A DNA stretch of 64,000 nucleotides from NCBI GenBank assembly GCA_030523725.1, contig JAUNHV010000006.1, positions 1 through 64,000 of the forward strand, in the 5' to 3' direction. Each line of letters starts with the position of its first letter. Position 1 is the first letter of the stretch. The notes under the pieces were generated by a model, which was not told the origin of the DNA, searched no databases, and saw only the letters and a program-made list of their open reading frames with translations. The position numbers were made by a program, and so were the translations under genes. Below, piece after piece: positions 1 through 8,268 of this stretch. This DNA comes from Synergistaceae bacterium (GTDB taxonomy: Bacteria; Synergistota; Synergistia; Synergistales; Synergistaceae).

Positions 1-55
1 CATCAGACTTCCAGTTTGACACGACCTCAACGGGAGATGCCAAGGGACGGTTGCA
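1..55 (+). repeat. Direct repeat, copy 1 (copy 2 at 730-784)
   Basis: The first 55 bases of the window recur exactly 729 bp downstream in the same reading frame (both encode SDFQFDTTSTGDAKGRLQ). A 243-codon unit of the adhesin head therefore begins and ends at the same sequence, as expected for cassette duplication. Confidence 0.9.
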
Positions 56-3000
56 ATTAAAGAAAGTGGAGGCATTTACAGAAGATACGAAGGCATCCAC
101 GAATGCGGTGACGGCGAAGGCAGTGTATGATTATGTAAGTCCGATAGATACGCGTTTAGGCACAGCGGAGAGTAAGCTAACAACAGCAGAAGGTAATATA
201 ACGACGTTACAGGCGAAGACGACAGGTATAAGCTATAATTCGGCTAGCACGACGACGACAATAGAGGGAGTAGCGTTATCTAACAATAACATAACGACGA
301 CAGGTGCGTTGAGTGCAGGAGCAGTGAGTGCGAGTAGCGTAGCAACTAGTGGCAATGTAGTAGTAGGGACAGGAGCTAAGCAGGTAACAATAGACACATC
401 AACAGGTAGGATAAGCGGTTTAGCAGCAGGCGAAGCAGATACAGATGCAGTAAATATGTCGCAATTAAAGACGGCAGTGTCAGGAGGTTATGCAGCCGGA
501 GATGGCATAAAGTTTACGGCAGGAGCAAAGGCAGGAGATCCGACGACAGTAAGTGTGAAGTTGGCAGATAAGTCATTGGATGCGACGTCAGGACTCAAGG
601 TGAAGTTAGCCGAGAACGCAGGATTATTATTGGATACCGCAACAGAGGGTAAAGAAGGTCTAAAGGTGAAGGTGAATGCGGATAGTGGCATCACATTAGA
701 TAAAGATGGATTATCCTTGAAAGCGGACACATCAGACTTCCAGTTTGACACGACCTCAACGGGAGATGCCAAGGGACGGTTGCAGTTAACGAAGAATGGA
801 TCAGTAGCCCAAAATAATACAGGAGTAGTGACAGGAGGAGCGGTATATAGTGCAGTGAGCGGAGCTTTCAATAGTGTGAGTTCTGCTACGAGTGGCACGA
901 CGACGACCTATACGTTAACGGCGCTAGATGGTACGACGACAGCGACGATATTAGACACAGATACGCAATACAGTGCGGGGACAGGGTTAACATTAACAGA
1001 TCAAGCATTTAGTGTAGACAAGGCGGCATTGAACATATCCAACATATCAGGTCATACAGATGGAGATGGGACGACGCCAGCGACCACGACGTTTACCGGT
1101 AGAGTAGAGGGTACGACAGGAACGATAGACGGAGAAGCTACAACCAATAAGTATTTTGTAACAGGAGATGCAGTCTATACAGTAACGAGTGGATTAGATA
1201 GTCGTTTGGGCACAGCCGAGGGTAATATAACGACGTTACAGACGAAGACGACAGGCATAAGCTATACAGCAGCGACGACATCCCCAGAGGCAGCAGCGAA
1301 GACGACAATAGGTCAAGACTTGTTAGTTTCTGGAGCGTTAACGGTAACGGATGGAGCAGAGTCGTCTCCTGCGACAGTATTTAGTGTGACGAAAGCAGGA
1401 GTGGTGACAGCGAGTGGCATGGTGAAAGGAGCGACCGGTTCAATAGGTGGAGATAATGATGCATATTTTGTAACGGGAACAACGGTGAAGACGAAGTTAG
1501 AAGCTTATGCTACAACAGCAATGCTTCAGGCGGCAGTTGGTTCGGCGTATGCAGATTCGTCAACTGGTAAGGGACTTACGTATGACGCTACGAATACAAA
1601 ATTAGTTTCGAATGTGCCGTTAGAAGTGACGGATAATACGAATAAGGTTACCTTGTCGAATAACGGAAACATCACTGTTAGCAATAATGGTGCAACTAAT
1701 GCAATTTCTGTTACCACAACAGATGGAAAACAAGGATTTTCTTTGGCAAATACTGGTAACGCTGTATTTGGTAACGGAGTAACAAGTGCACAGATAAAAT
1801 TGGATGCTAGTATTGGTGCAATTACTGTAAAAAAAGCTAATGAATCTAAGTATTTATTTAACCTTACAAGTCAGGGGAATCTCATAATTGCTGGTATGTT
1901 GTCCTCTACAAGCAAGGATGATGCCAATACAGATGAGCTTAATTTACGTATGCACACAGTAAGTTCTGAGAACTACGGGACAGTGATAAAGAACGTGGCT
2001 GAAGGTAGTGCAGATATGGACGCAGTAAACTATGGCCAGGTGAAGGGTGCATATAATGTAGTTTCTTCGTCAAAGTCAGGTACGACGACGACCTATACAT
2101 TGAAAGGTATAGATGAAAGTAAAACTGCGACGATATTAGACACAGATACGCAATACAGTGCGGGGACAGGGTTAACATTAACAGATCAAGCATTTAGTGT
2201 AGACAAGGAGTCATTGAACATATCCAACATATCAGGTCATACAGATGGAGATGCGATGGCAGCGACCACGACATTTACCGGTAGAGTAGAGGGCACGACA
2301 GGAACGATAGACGGAGAAGAGACAACCAATAAATATTTTGTAACAGGTGCTAAGGTATACGCTACAGTAAATCCGATAAACTCAAGAACATTGGGCTTGA
2401 TAAGCTACGAAGCAGCTGACACTTCAACTTCAACCCCAGCAAAAACGACAATAACTGGAAAGTTGACAACAGATTACGAAGGAGACTTTGATAATTTAGA
2501 TTTTGTAACAAAGAAATGGGTAGTGGCTCACTCTTTGACGAGTGATTCGTTACAAGCTGCGGTTGGTAGTGCGTACTATATAGATCCTTCAACAGGAACA
2601 AGAGGCAACGGACTTTACTATGATTCTGCAAATTCGAAGTTAGTTTCAAATGTCCCAGTTGAAATGAATTTAGGAAGCTATATGATAAAGTTCGACTCTA
2701 GCGGACGCATCAGTGGTGGTTACGCTGAAAACATGAATCTAAATCAAGGATTCAGTTTAAGTCCAGGAACGTTTCAAGTGAGAAATTTTAGTAATGCTTA
2801 TGGTGGTGCAGCAATAACTCTTCAGTCGACTTCTACTACTAATTCTCAACTTTCAATACAGGGAGGGGATGCTAATAATATTACTTTAACTGCAGGTCCC
2901 TCTGGTACTGGCTCTACGATTGTAGTTCACAGTGGGGGTAATGATATTTTTAAATTAGATAAAGATGGTAATTTAACAATTACTGGTCAATTGAAGGCTT

Positions 3001-4724
3001 CTAATGTGAATACTTCTTTAATGGCATCCGCATCACCCTCAGACACAACGAGTGAAACAGAACCCACAAACGAAGCAAGTAATGGAACAGAGAATGATGC
3101 AAATTCATCACCATTATTGACCTCTGCTGCTCCAAAGAGAATGATGATGACTTCCTCACGCCCAGTTACAGCGGCAAAGCCGGAAGCAACAGAAACAACA
3201 ACCGAAACGGTAGTCGCGGACGAAGCGGCTAAAGCAGATACGACGGAAAAAACTGGTGATACTACAGGCGATGAGGCGAAGGAAACGAATTCAACAAATT
3301 CAAAGATGTTAATGACTGTTGCACGTACAAACACAAAAGCAACAGATGATGTAAAAACGGCTAAAGCACTGGAGACAACGCAATTAACCGAATTAAAAGA
3401 AACACCAGATTCGGCTGAAGTTGCAAACAATGACAGTGCTAAAACAGAGCCTGATGATACTTCCTCAACCGAAACGGCATCAAATGCAAAAGTTTCCGCG
3501 TTGTCTTCATCTCCGAACTCAACTGACTTTACTAAGGACACTTCAAGTGCGACGACACACGATGCACAGAGCAATGATACTCAAGCTAACACACCAGACA
3601 AAGCCGTTGCAACTCAAACTCTTGCTGAGGCAACACCTACGACAACGTCCACGGCAATGCCTCAAGCAACAGCTGCTCCTGTCACGGTATCTTCAAGCCA
3701 GTTAGTGCAGACTGGTACGGCAGATACAACGCCACTTGGAGAAATAAACGTAGCTGATTTGAAAGGAAAAGCAGTTACGGACACAGCAGTTCATAACTAT
3801 GTGAGCAATTATGTGAATGATGTTACCCCAAAGATCAGCTACACAGATGCAGGTGGAGCGATACAGACGGAAAGCATGAGTGGTGGTACACTGGCGGCTG
3901 GAAACAATCTAAGAATTACAAAGGAAACTTCTGGGGCAGCAAATACCTACAAGGTTGATTTGAAGGATGAAATTTCTGGCGTGAAGTCAATTGAATTGAC
4001 AGAAGAAGCAGCGATTAATGTTGGCAGTAAAAAGGTTGCAACTGTTGGACAGGTGGCATCAGTAGCAAATGGAGTTCAGGAAACACTGAATAATGTAAAT
4101 AGGGTGTTGAACGATACGAATATTAGAATCAATGAAGTGGAAACAAGAAGCAATCAAGTAGGAGCTCATGCGGCTGCCCTTTCTTCTCTCCACCCACTAC
4201 CTTACAACCCAGATGCTCCAACGAGCTTCTCAGCTGGTGTAGGTACATATAGAGATGAAGTGAGCTATGCTATTGGTGTGTTCCACTATACCTCGGATCG
4301 CTTTATGTTCAATCTCGGCGCTTCTGTTACAAAGGGTGCTGATGTTATGGGAAGAGCTGGTATGTCCTTCTCTCTTGGCAAGGGTGGTAAGAGTACAAAA
4401 ACCGCTAGAAAAGAAGCTCAACAGCTCCAGGGGACATTGGCGGATATCGTGAAGGGGTATTCGGACATGAACAATCAGCACGCTATGCTTGCAAGCCAGC
4501 AGCAAACGCTCTCCAAGCGTAACCACGAGTTGGAAGCTGCTAACGAGGAAAACACAAAGCGTATTCAGCAGCTGGAAGAACAACTTGCTGTTATGAAGGA
4601 ATATATTGAATCAAAGAAAAAAGAAGAGGAAGAGAAGAAGCGCAAGGAAGAAGAAGCAAAGAAGAAAAACGCAAAAACTAAAAATAAGCAAAACGTAAAG
4701 AAGAGTAACAGCAAGAAAAAATAA
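1..4724 (+). CDS. Trimeric autotransporter adhesin (YadA-like), 5' end outside window
   Basis: The reading frame is open from the first bases of the window, so the signal peptide and start lie upstream. The visible part (about 1570 residues) is a surface adhesin of the type Vc family. It has repeated head/stalk modules with the family's neck-type motif (TDAVNMSQLK near 440-470, MDAVNYGQVK near 2018-2045), a Thr/Ser/Ala/Glu-rich low-complexity stretch (about 3000-3710), a stalk (VASVANGVQETLNNVN, about 4050) and a YadA-type membrane anchor (about 4190-4386, ending GMSFSLGKGG). Instead of ending at the barrel, the protein continues about 110 residues with a coiled coil and a Lys/Glu-rich tail. 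A terminator follows directly. The family trimerises and inserts its anchor into the outer membrane. The target ligand cannot be read from the sequence. Confidence 0.9.
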   Translation, partial: SDFQFDTTSTGDAKGRLQLKKVEAFTEDTKASTNAVTAKAVYDYVSPIDTRLGTAESKLTTAEGNITTLQAKTTGISYNSASTTTTIEGVALSNNNITTTGALSAGAVSASSVATSGNVVVGTGAKQVTIDTSTGRISGLAAGEADTDAVNMSQLKTAVSGGYAAGDGIKFTAGAKAGDPTTVSVKLADKSLDATSGLKVKLAENAGLLLDTATEGKEGLKVKVNADSGITLDKDGLSLKADTSDFQFDTTSTGDAKGRLQLTKNGSVAQNNTGVVTGGAVYSAVSGAFNSVSSATSGTTTTYTLTALDGTTTATILDTDTQYSAGTGLTLTDQAFSVDKAALNISNISGHTDGDGTTPATTTFTGRVEGTTGTIDGEATTNKYFVTGDAVYTVTSGLDSRLGTAEGNITTLQTKTTGISYTAATTSPEAAAKTTIGQDLLVSGALTVTDGAESSPATVFSVTKAGVVTASGMVKGATGSIGGDNDAYFVTGTTVKTKLEAYATTAMLQAAVGSAYADSSTGKGLTYDATNTKLVSNVPLEVTDNTNKVTLSNNGNITVSNNGATNAISVTTTDGKQGFSLANTGNAVFGNGVTSAQIKLDASIGAITVKKANESKYLFNLTSQGNLIIAGMLSSTSKDDANTDELNLRMHTVSSENYGTVIKNVAEGSADMDAVNYGQVKGAYNVVSSSKSGTTTTYTLKGIDESKTATILDTDTQYSAGTGLTLTDQAFSVDKESLNISNISGHTDGDAMAATTTFTGRVEGTTGTIDGEETTNKYFVTGAKVYATVNPINSRTLGLISYEAADTSTSTPAKTTITGKLTTDYEGDFDNLDFVTKKWVVAHSLTSDSLQAAVGSAYYIDPSTGTRGNGLYYDSANSKLVSNVPVEMNLGSYMIKFDSSGRISGGYAENMNLNQGFSLSPGTFQVRNFSNAYGGAAITLQSTSTTNSQLSIQGGDANNITLTAGPSGTGSTIVVHSGGNDIFKLDKDGNLTITGQLKASNVNTSLMASASPSDTTSETEPTNEASNGTENDANSSPLLTSAAPKRMMMTSSRPVTAAKPEATETTTETVVADEAAKADTTEKTGDTTGDEAKETNSTNSKMLMTVARTNTKATDDVKTAKALETTQLTELKETPDSAEVANNDSAKTEPDDTSSTETASNAKVSALSSSPNSTDFTKDTSSATTHDAQSNDTQANTPDKAVATQTLAEATPTTTSTAMPQATAAPVTVSSSQLVQTGTADTTPLGEINVADLKGKAVTDTAVHNYVSNYVNDVTPKISYTDAGGAIQTESMSGGTLAAGNNLRITKETSGAANTYKVDLKDEISGVKSIELTEEAAINVGSKKVATVGQVASVANGVQETLNNVNRVLNDTNIRINEVETRSNQVGAHAAALSSLHPLPYNPDAPTSFSAGVGTYRDEVSYAIGVFHYTSDRFMFNLGASVTKGADVMGRAGMSFSLGKGGKSTKTARKEAQQLQGTLADIVKGYSDMNNQHAMLASQQQTLSKRNHELEAANEENTKRIQQLEEQLAVMKEYIESKKKEEEEKKRKEEEAKKKNAKTKNKQNVKKSNSKKK
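942..1068 (+). repeat. Direct repeat in adhesin head, copy 1 (copy 2 at 2127-2253)
   Basis: Bases 942-1023 are identical to 2127-2208, and 1027-1068 to 2212-2253 (offset 1185 bp, 395 codons). Similarity continues to about 1170 / 2350. Both copies encode the TDTQYSAGTGLTLTDQAF module. Confidence 0.9.
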
Positions 4725-4758
4725 AAACGAATAAAAATGGTTATTTAGACCAGAAGCA

Positions 4759-4797
4759 AAAAAGCACAGACTCCGTAATAGAGTCTGTGCTTTTTCT
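4759..4797 (+). terminator. Rho-independent terminator of the adhesin gene
   Basis: A 13-bp perfect stem (AAAGCACAGACTC, 4761-4773, with 4781-4793) and a 7-nt loop are followed by a T-rich stretch, 35 bp after the adhesin stop codon. Confidence 0.9.
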
Positions 4798-4800
4798 TGC

Positions 4801-4829
4801 TTGACACCTATATTATAAATGATTAAAAT
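4801..4829 (+). promoter_or_regulatory. Sigma-70 promoter for pgi
   Basis: TTGACA at 4801-4806, 17-bp spacer, TAAAAT at 4824-4829. It lies immediately after the adhesin terminator and 59 bp before the pgi start codon. Confidence 0.8.
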
Positions 4830-4888
4830 AACGCTGATGTGAGGTCATCTTGCGTATCATAAAAATTAAATATAAGGAGTCGACACAG

Positions 4889-6472
4889 ATGGTAGCATGG
4901 AACAATTTTGACACATTAACGTCCTACAAGAAGCTTGCTTCCCTTGCAAATAGTGTGAATTTGAAGGAAGTTATGAGCGGTGAAAACGGTGCAAACCGTG
5001 TAAAAAAATATTCCGTTCCAATGGCAGGAGGTCTTTCCTACAACTTTGCTGCAAAACAAGTTGACGATGATGTTCTTGTAGCATTGGCAGAATTAGCAGC
5101 TGAAGCACAATTGACGGAAAAATACGAAGAGCTTTATAACGGTGCAGTAATCAACACAGGTGAAAAGAGACTTGTTCTTCACCAGTTAAGCCGTGGACAG
5201 CTCGGTAAGGATGTTATAGCTGACGGTGTTAATAAGCGTGAATTTTATGTAGCACAGCAGAAACGTGCAGCAGAATTTGCAAACAGAGTCCACAAAGGTG
5301 AAGTTACAAATGCAAAGGGTGAAAAATTCACGACTGTCGTGCAGATTGGTATCGGTGGCAGTGACCTTGGTCCACGTGCAATGTACATAGCACTCGAAAG
5401 TTGGGCAAAGGCAACTGGTAACTTGAAGATGACGGCAAAGTTCATCAGCAATGTTGACCCCGATGACGCAGCTGCAGTTCTTGATTCCATTGACGTCGCA
5501 CATTCGCTTTTTGTTCTTGTTTCAAAATCTGGTACGACGCTTGAAACACTCACGAATGAATCATTTGTAAAGGATGCACTTGTAAAGCAGGGGCTTGATC
5601 CAGCGAAACACATGGTAGCTGTTACAAGCGAAACATCTCCACTCGCAAAGAACAGTGGTTATTTAGCAGCATTCTTTATGGATGACTACATTGGTGGACG
5701 TTATTCTTCAACATCAGCGGTCGGTGGTGTCGTTTTGTCCCTTGCCTTTGGCCCGGAGGTTTTTGCACGTTTCTTGAATGGTGCAGCAGCACAGGATGAA
5801 ACAGCAAAGAACAAAGACATTATGAAAAACCCATCAATGCTTGATGCCCTTATTGGTGTGTATGAAAGAAACTTCCTTGGCTATACAGCAACAGCAGTTC
5901 TGCCATATTCACAGGCTTTGAGCCGTTTCCCTGCGCACCTACAGCAGGCCGATATGGAATCGAACGGAAAAAGCGTTAACCGCTTTGGCGAGCCAGTCAA
6001 CTATGTGACAGGTCCTGTCATCTTTGGAGAGCCAGGCACAAACGGTCAGCACTCATTCTACCAGTTGCTACACCAGGGAACAAATATTATTCCTCTCCAG
6101 TTTGTTGGCTTCAAAAATAGCCAGTTTGGTAAGGATGTCCTAATTGAGGGTAGCACAAGCCAGGCAAAACTTTGTGCAAACGTTGTGGCACAGATTATGG
6201 CCTTTGCCTGCGGCAAGGATGATGAGAATAGAAACAAATTCTTTGCTGGTGGTCGTCCGTCAAGCATTATTATTGGTGAACAATTGACACCAGAAGCACT
6301 CGGAGCTCTCCTCGCCCACTTTGAAAACAAAATTATGTTCCAGGGCTTCATTTGGAACCTTAATAGCTTTGACCAGGAAGGCGTTCAGCTTGGCAAGGTT
6401 TTAGCAAAGAAGGTTCTTGCTCACAACACAGATGGTGCCTTAAAAGCATATGCAGAATTGTTGAACATATAA
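4889..6472 (+). CDS. pgi: Glucose-6-phosphate isomerase
   Basis: Cytosolic glycolytic enzyme interconverting glucose-6-phosphate and fructose-6-phosphate. The 527-residue product has the SIS-type phosphosugar-binding motifs GIGGSDLGPRA and SKSGTTLET, the family signature GGRYSSTSAVGG, the catalytic Glu region QADMESNGKS and the His region GTNGQHSFYQLLHQGT, plus the C-terminal QLGK lysine. The ATG at 4889 is preferred because AAGGAG (4874-4879) sits 9 nt upstream; a TTG at 4850 lengthens the frame by 13 codons but has no good ribosome site. The gene is monocistronic, with its own promoter and a strong terminator. Confidence 0.97.
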   Translation: MVAWNNFDTLTSYKKLASLANSVNLKEVMSGENGANRVKKYSVPMAGGLSYNFAAKQVDDDVLVALAELAAEAQLTEKYEELYNGAVINTGEKRLVLHQLSRGQLGKDVIADGVNKREFYVAQQKRAAEFANRVHKGEVTNAKGEKFTTVVQIGIGGSDLGPRAMYIALESWAKATGNLKMTAKFISNVDPDDAAAVLDSIDVAHSLFVLVSKSGTTLETLTNESFVKDALVKQGLDPAKHMVAVTSETSPLAKNSGYLAAFFMDDYIGGRYSSTSAVGGVVLSLAFGPEVFARFLNGAAAQDETAKNKDIMKNPSMLDALIGVYERNFLGYTATAVLPYSQALSRFPAHLQQADMESNGKSVNRFGEPVNYVTGPVIFGEPGTNGQHSFYQLLHQGTNIIPLQFVGFKNSQFGKDVLIEGSTSQAKLCANVVAQIMAFACGKDDENRNKFFAGGRPSSIIIGEQLTPEALGALLAHFENKIMFQGFIWNLNSFDQEGVQLGKVLAKKVLAHNTDGALKAYAELLNI

Positions 6473-6505
6473 ACGCAAGTTCTCTACGAGATATTATTGA
6501 TATAA

Positions 6506-6549
6506 AAGAGCGGTGCAACGAAATCAAATCGTTGCACCGCTCTTCTTAA
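6506..6549 (+). terminator. Terminator, probably bidirectional, between pgi and the convergent membrane protein gene
   Basis: A 16-bp perfect stem (6506-6521 with 6529-6544) with a 7-nt loop. The T-rich flank is present on both strands, so it can serve pgi and the convergent gene ending at 6582. Confidence 0.9.
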
Positions 6550-6581
6550 TATTTTCTAATGTTGAAGATTAGATTGTTGTC

Positions 6582-7154
6582 TTAGTTTTTCTCTACGTTG
6601 AAAAATTTGTAGAGGTCAATTGAAGCAAGGTACGCTGCTATTAGTCCCAAAACTCCATAAACAAGCACAATACCAAGCAACTTGAAGGAGGTAAATGACC
6701 AACCTATCATGGTTTGTGAAAAGGCCATAGCCATACCAAAGAAGATTGCCGTTGTGTTATTCAAAAATGTCTTTGGAAAGTTACTGAACCATACTGCAAG
6801 ACCTGACACTGTTCCACCTGCGATAACACTTGCGAGCTTTACGCCAAAAACTGTAACAGGGAAGTATGGATAGAGGAAATTTCCCGCAATTACCATGAAA
6901 TATGCAGCGAAAAAACCAACAACGATGTCTATTATAGCGCGAATTCTGTCTTGTGTGAAAGAAAAATAAGTCCAACTAACGAATGCCATCCATGTGTAGT
7001 TTGCATTGAATGGAGTGTCTGTACCTGGAAAATTTAAGCGCGGCCCACCAGGCACATTTGGGCAAATTACATCATTTGCAAAAAGCAGAAAACAAGCAAG
7101 AAGTCCATTCCAAACTGGAATAGCAACATATTTAATCCAATTTCTCTTGGTCAT
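6582..7154 (-). CDS. Integral membrane protein, DUF1097-like
   Basis: A 190-residue hydrophobic protein with about five to six membrane segments and a short charged C-terminus (YKFFNVEKN). The glycine-rich segment VIAGGTVSGLAVWFS and the overall layout resemble the DUF1097 inner-membrane family (E. coli YcdZ-like), but I judge this by eye only. The start is supported by AGAGGTG 8 nt upstream on the minus strand. It is a single gene with its own promoter (7198-7226). No substrate or role can be stated. Confidence 0.75.
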   Translation of the reverse strand: MTKRNWIKYVAIPVWNGLLACFLLFANDVICPNVPGGPRLNFPGTDTPFNANYTWMAFVSWTYFSFTQDRIRAIIDIVVGFFAAYFMVIAGNFLYPYFPVTVFGVKLASVIAGGTVSGLAVWFSNFPKTFLNNTTAIFFGMAMAFSQTMIGWSFTSFKLLGIVLVYGVLGLIAAYLASIDLYKFFNVEKN

Positions 7155-7197
7155 AATTCATACACCTCTTTGAATTTATTATCATAATACAATCGAA

Positions 7198-7230
7198 ATT
7201 TTAAAGATTTTTTCTACCCTTGTCAAGGGT
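7198..7230 (-). promoter_or_regulatory. Promoter of the DUF1097-like gene with palindrome over the -35 box
   Basis: On the minus strand TTGACA (7226-7221), 17-bp spacer and TAAAAT (7203-7198). The -35 box lies inside a 15-bp palindrome ACCCTTGTCAAGGGT (7216-7230), which could be an operator. Confidence 0.65.
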
Positions 7231-7262
7231 GGAAATATAATTTTAGCCTATTATCTTAAATA

Positions 7263-8069
7263 TTAATGAGGAACATATTTGTGTCCTAGAGCACCAATTT
7301 GTGGTAAAACTCGCTCAGGATTTAGCCTCCTGCCATTTTTTCTCATTTCAAAGTGAAGATGATTGGTTGTGGTAAGACCGGTTCTGCCAACAATTGCTAT
7401 TTTTTGTCCTCTCTTGACATCTTGACCTTCACGAACATAGACTGCTGCACAATGCGAATAAAGCGAGGTCGTTCCCTTATCCGGATGCGAAATTATGCAC
7501 ATTTTCCCGTAGCCTCTATATTTGGGGTTATTTACATAGACAGTGGTAACCGTTCCATCTGCAACAGCATAAATTGGATCTCCTGCGCGGGACATTATGT
7601 CAACTCCGGAATGTCCTCGTCCAACTCCTCTTGCAATATATCCGTAGCGAACAGGCCACACATAGCTGTCAGAGGAAAGCTCCAGGACATCTCCAGATAA
7701 ATCTGGTGTTGCGGCGAGTTTTAAGGTAGTTGCTGCTATTTGCTTTTTCTGAGCTTTGGATTCAGCTGAAGAAACATATCTTGCGTGTCCGCGACGGCGT
7801 CTCTCTCTCCTGTGTTTGCCATGCCGTCTTTTCCCAGACTTTTTGCTACATTTATTGCTTTTGCCTTTTTTATTTGTCTTGGATTTCTTGCTTTTACCAC
7901 TTTTTTTGCTGCTTTTATGTGAATATCGGACACTTTGTGTGCTGCCTCTTCGTGATGTTTTACGTGCGTATGTTACATTGCAGTTGCACAGCAGCAATAG
8001 AAGGAATGCTGCGAGGATGGCGACTAGTATTTTGCCGAGTGTCGATTGTCTATATTTTGTAAAACTCAT
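7263..8069 (-). CDS. M23-family cell-wall endopeptidase with very basic linker
   Basis: A 268-residue exported protein. The N-terminal hydrophobic segment (residues about 12-32) is a signal peptide or anchor. Residues about 37-100 are extremely rich in Lys, Arg, Ser and His. The C-terminal half is a peptidase M23 (LytM/gametolysin) domain with all zinc and catalytic motifs: HSGVD (HxxxD), YSHC, and NHLHFEMR (HxH). The family cleaves peptidoglycan cross-links or activates amidases. The basic linker would favour binding to anionic wall or membrane polymers (inference). The ribosome site is weak. A consensus promoter lies at 8143-8115 on the same strand. Confidence 0.9.
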   Translation of the reverse strand: MSFTKYRQSTLGKILVAILAAFLLLLLCNCNVTYARKTSRRGSTQSVRYSHKSSKKSGKSKKSKTNKKGKSNKCSKKSGKRRHGKHRRERRRRGHARYVSSAESKAQKKQIAATTLKLAATPDLSGDVLELSSDSYVWPVRYGYIARGVGRGHSGVDIMSRAGDPIYAVADGTVTTVYVNNPKYRGYGKMCIISHPDKGTTSLYSHCAAVYVREGQDVKRGQKIAIVGRTGLTTTNHLHFEMRKNGRRLNPERVLPQIGALGHKYVPH

Positions 8070-8114
8070 ATTAAACCGTTGTAAATCCTTTCTCTAGTGA
8101 ATATTGTAATGGTG

Positions 8115-8143
8115 AGTATACAATCCAAAGCAAAAAGTGTCAA
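8115..8143 (-). promoter_or_regulatory. Sigma-70 promoter for the M23 peptidase gene
   Basis: Minus strand TTGACA (8143-8138), 17-bp spacer, TATACT (8120-8115), about 45 bp before the start codon. Confidence 0.8.
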
Positions 8144-8174
8144 ATCACGCCAGAAATAAAAGACAGGTGTTCTA

Positions 8175-8202
8175 TTGCTAAATCCCTTGTTTCTGGTATA
8201 AT
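8175..8202 (+). promoter_or_regulatory. Promoter for the first sodium symporter gene
   Basis: TTGCTA (8175-8180), 16-bp spacer, TATAAT (8197-8202), diverging from the M23 peptidase promoter. Confidence 0.7.
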
Positions 8203-8268
8203 ACCACGGAAATTTGACGTGTTATATGTAGCGTGAGGAATTGTAATATCTCATTGGAAGGAGTTAAT

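Noticed and set aside
2987-3574. 195-residue minus-strand frame inside the adhesin gene
   Set aside because: It is the antisense of the Thr/Ser/Ala-rich region, low in complexity, with no ribosome site or domain.
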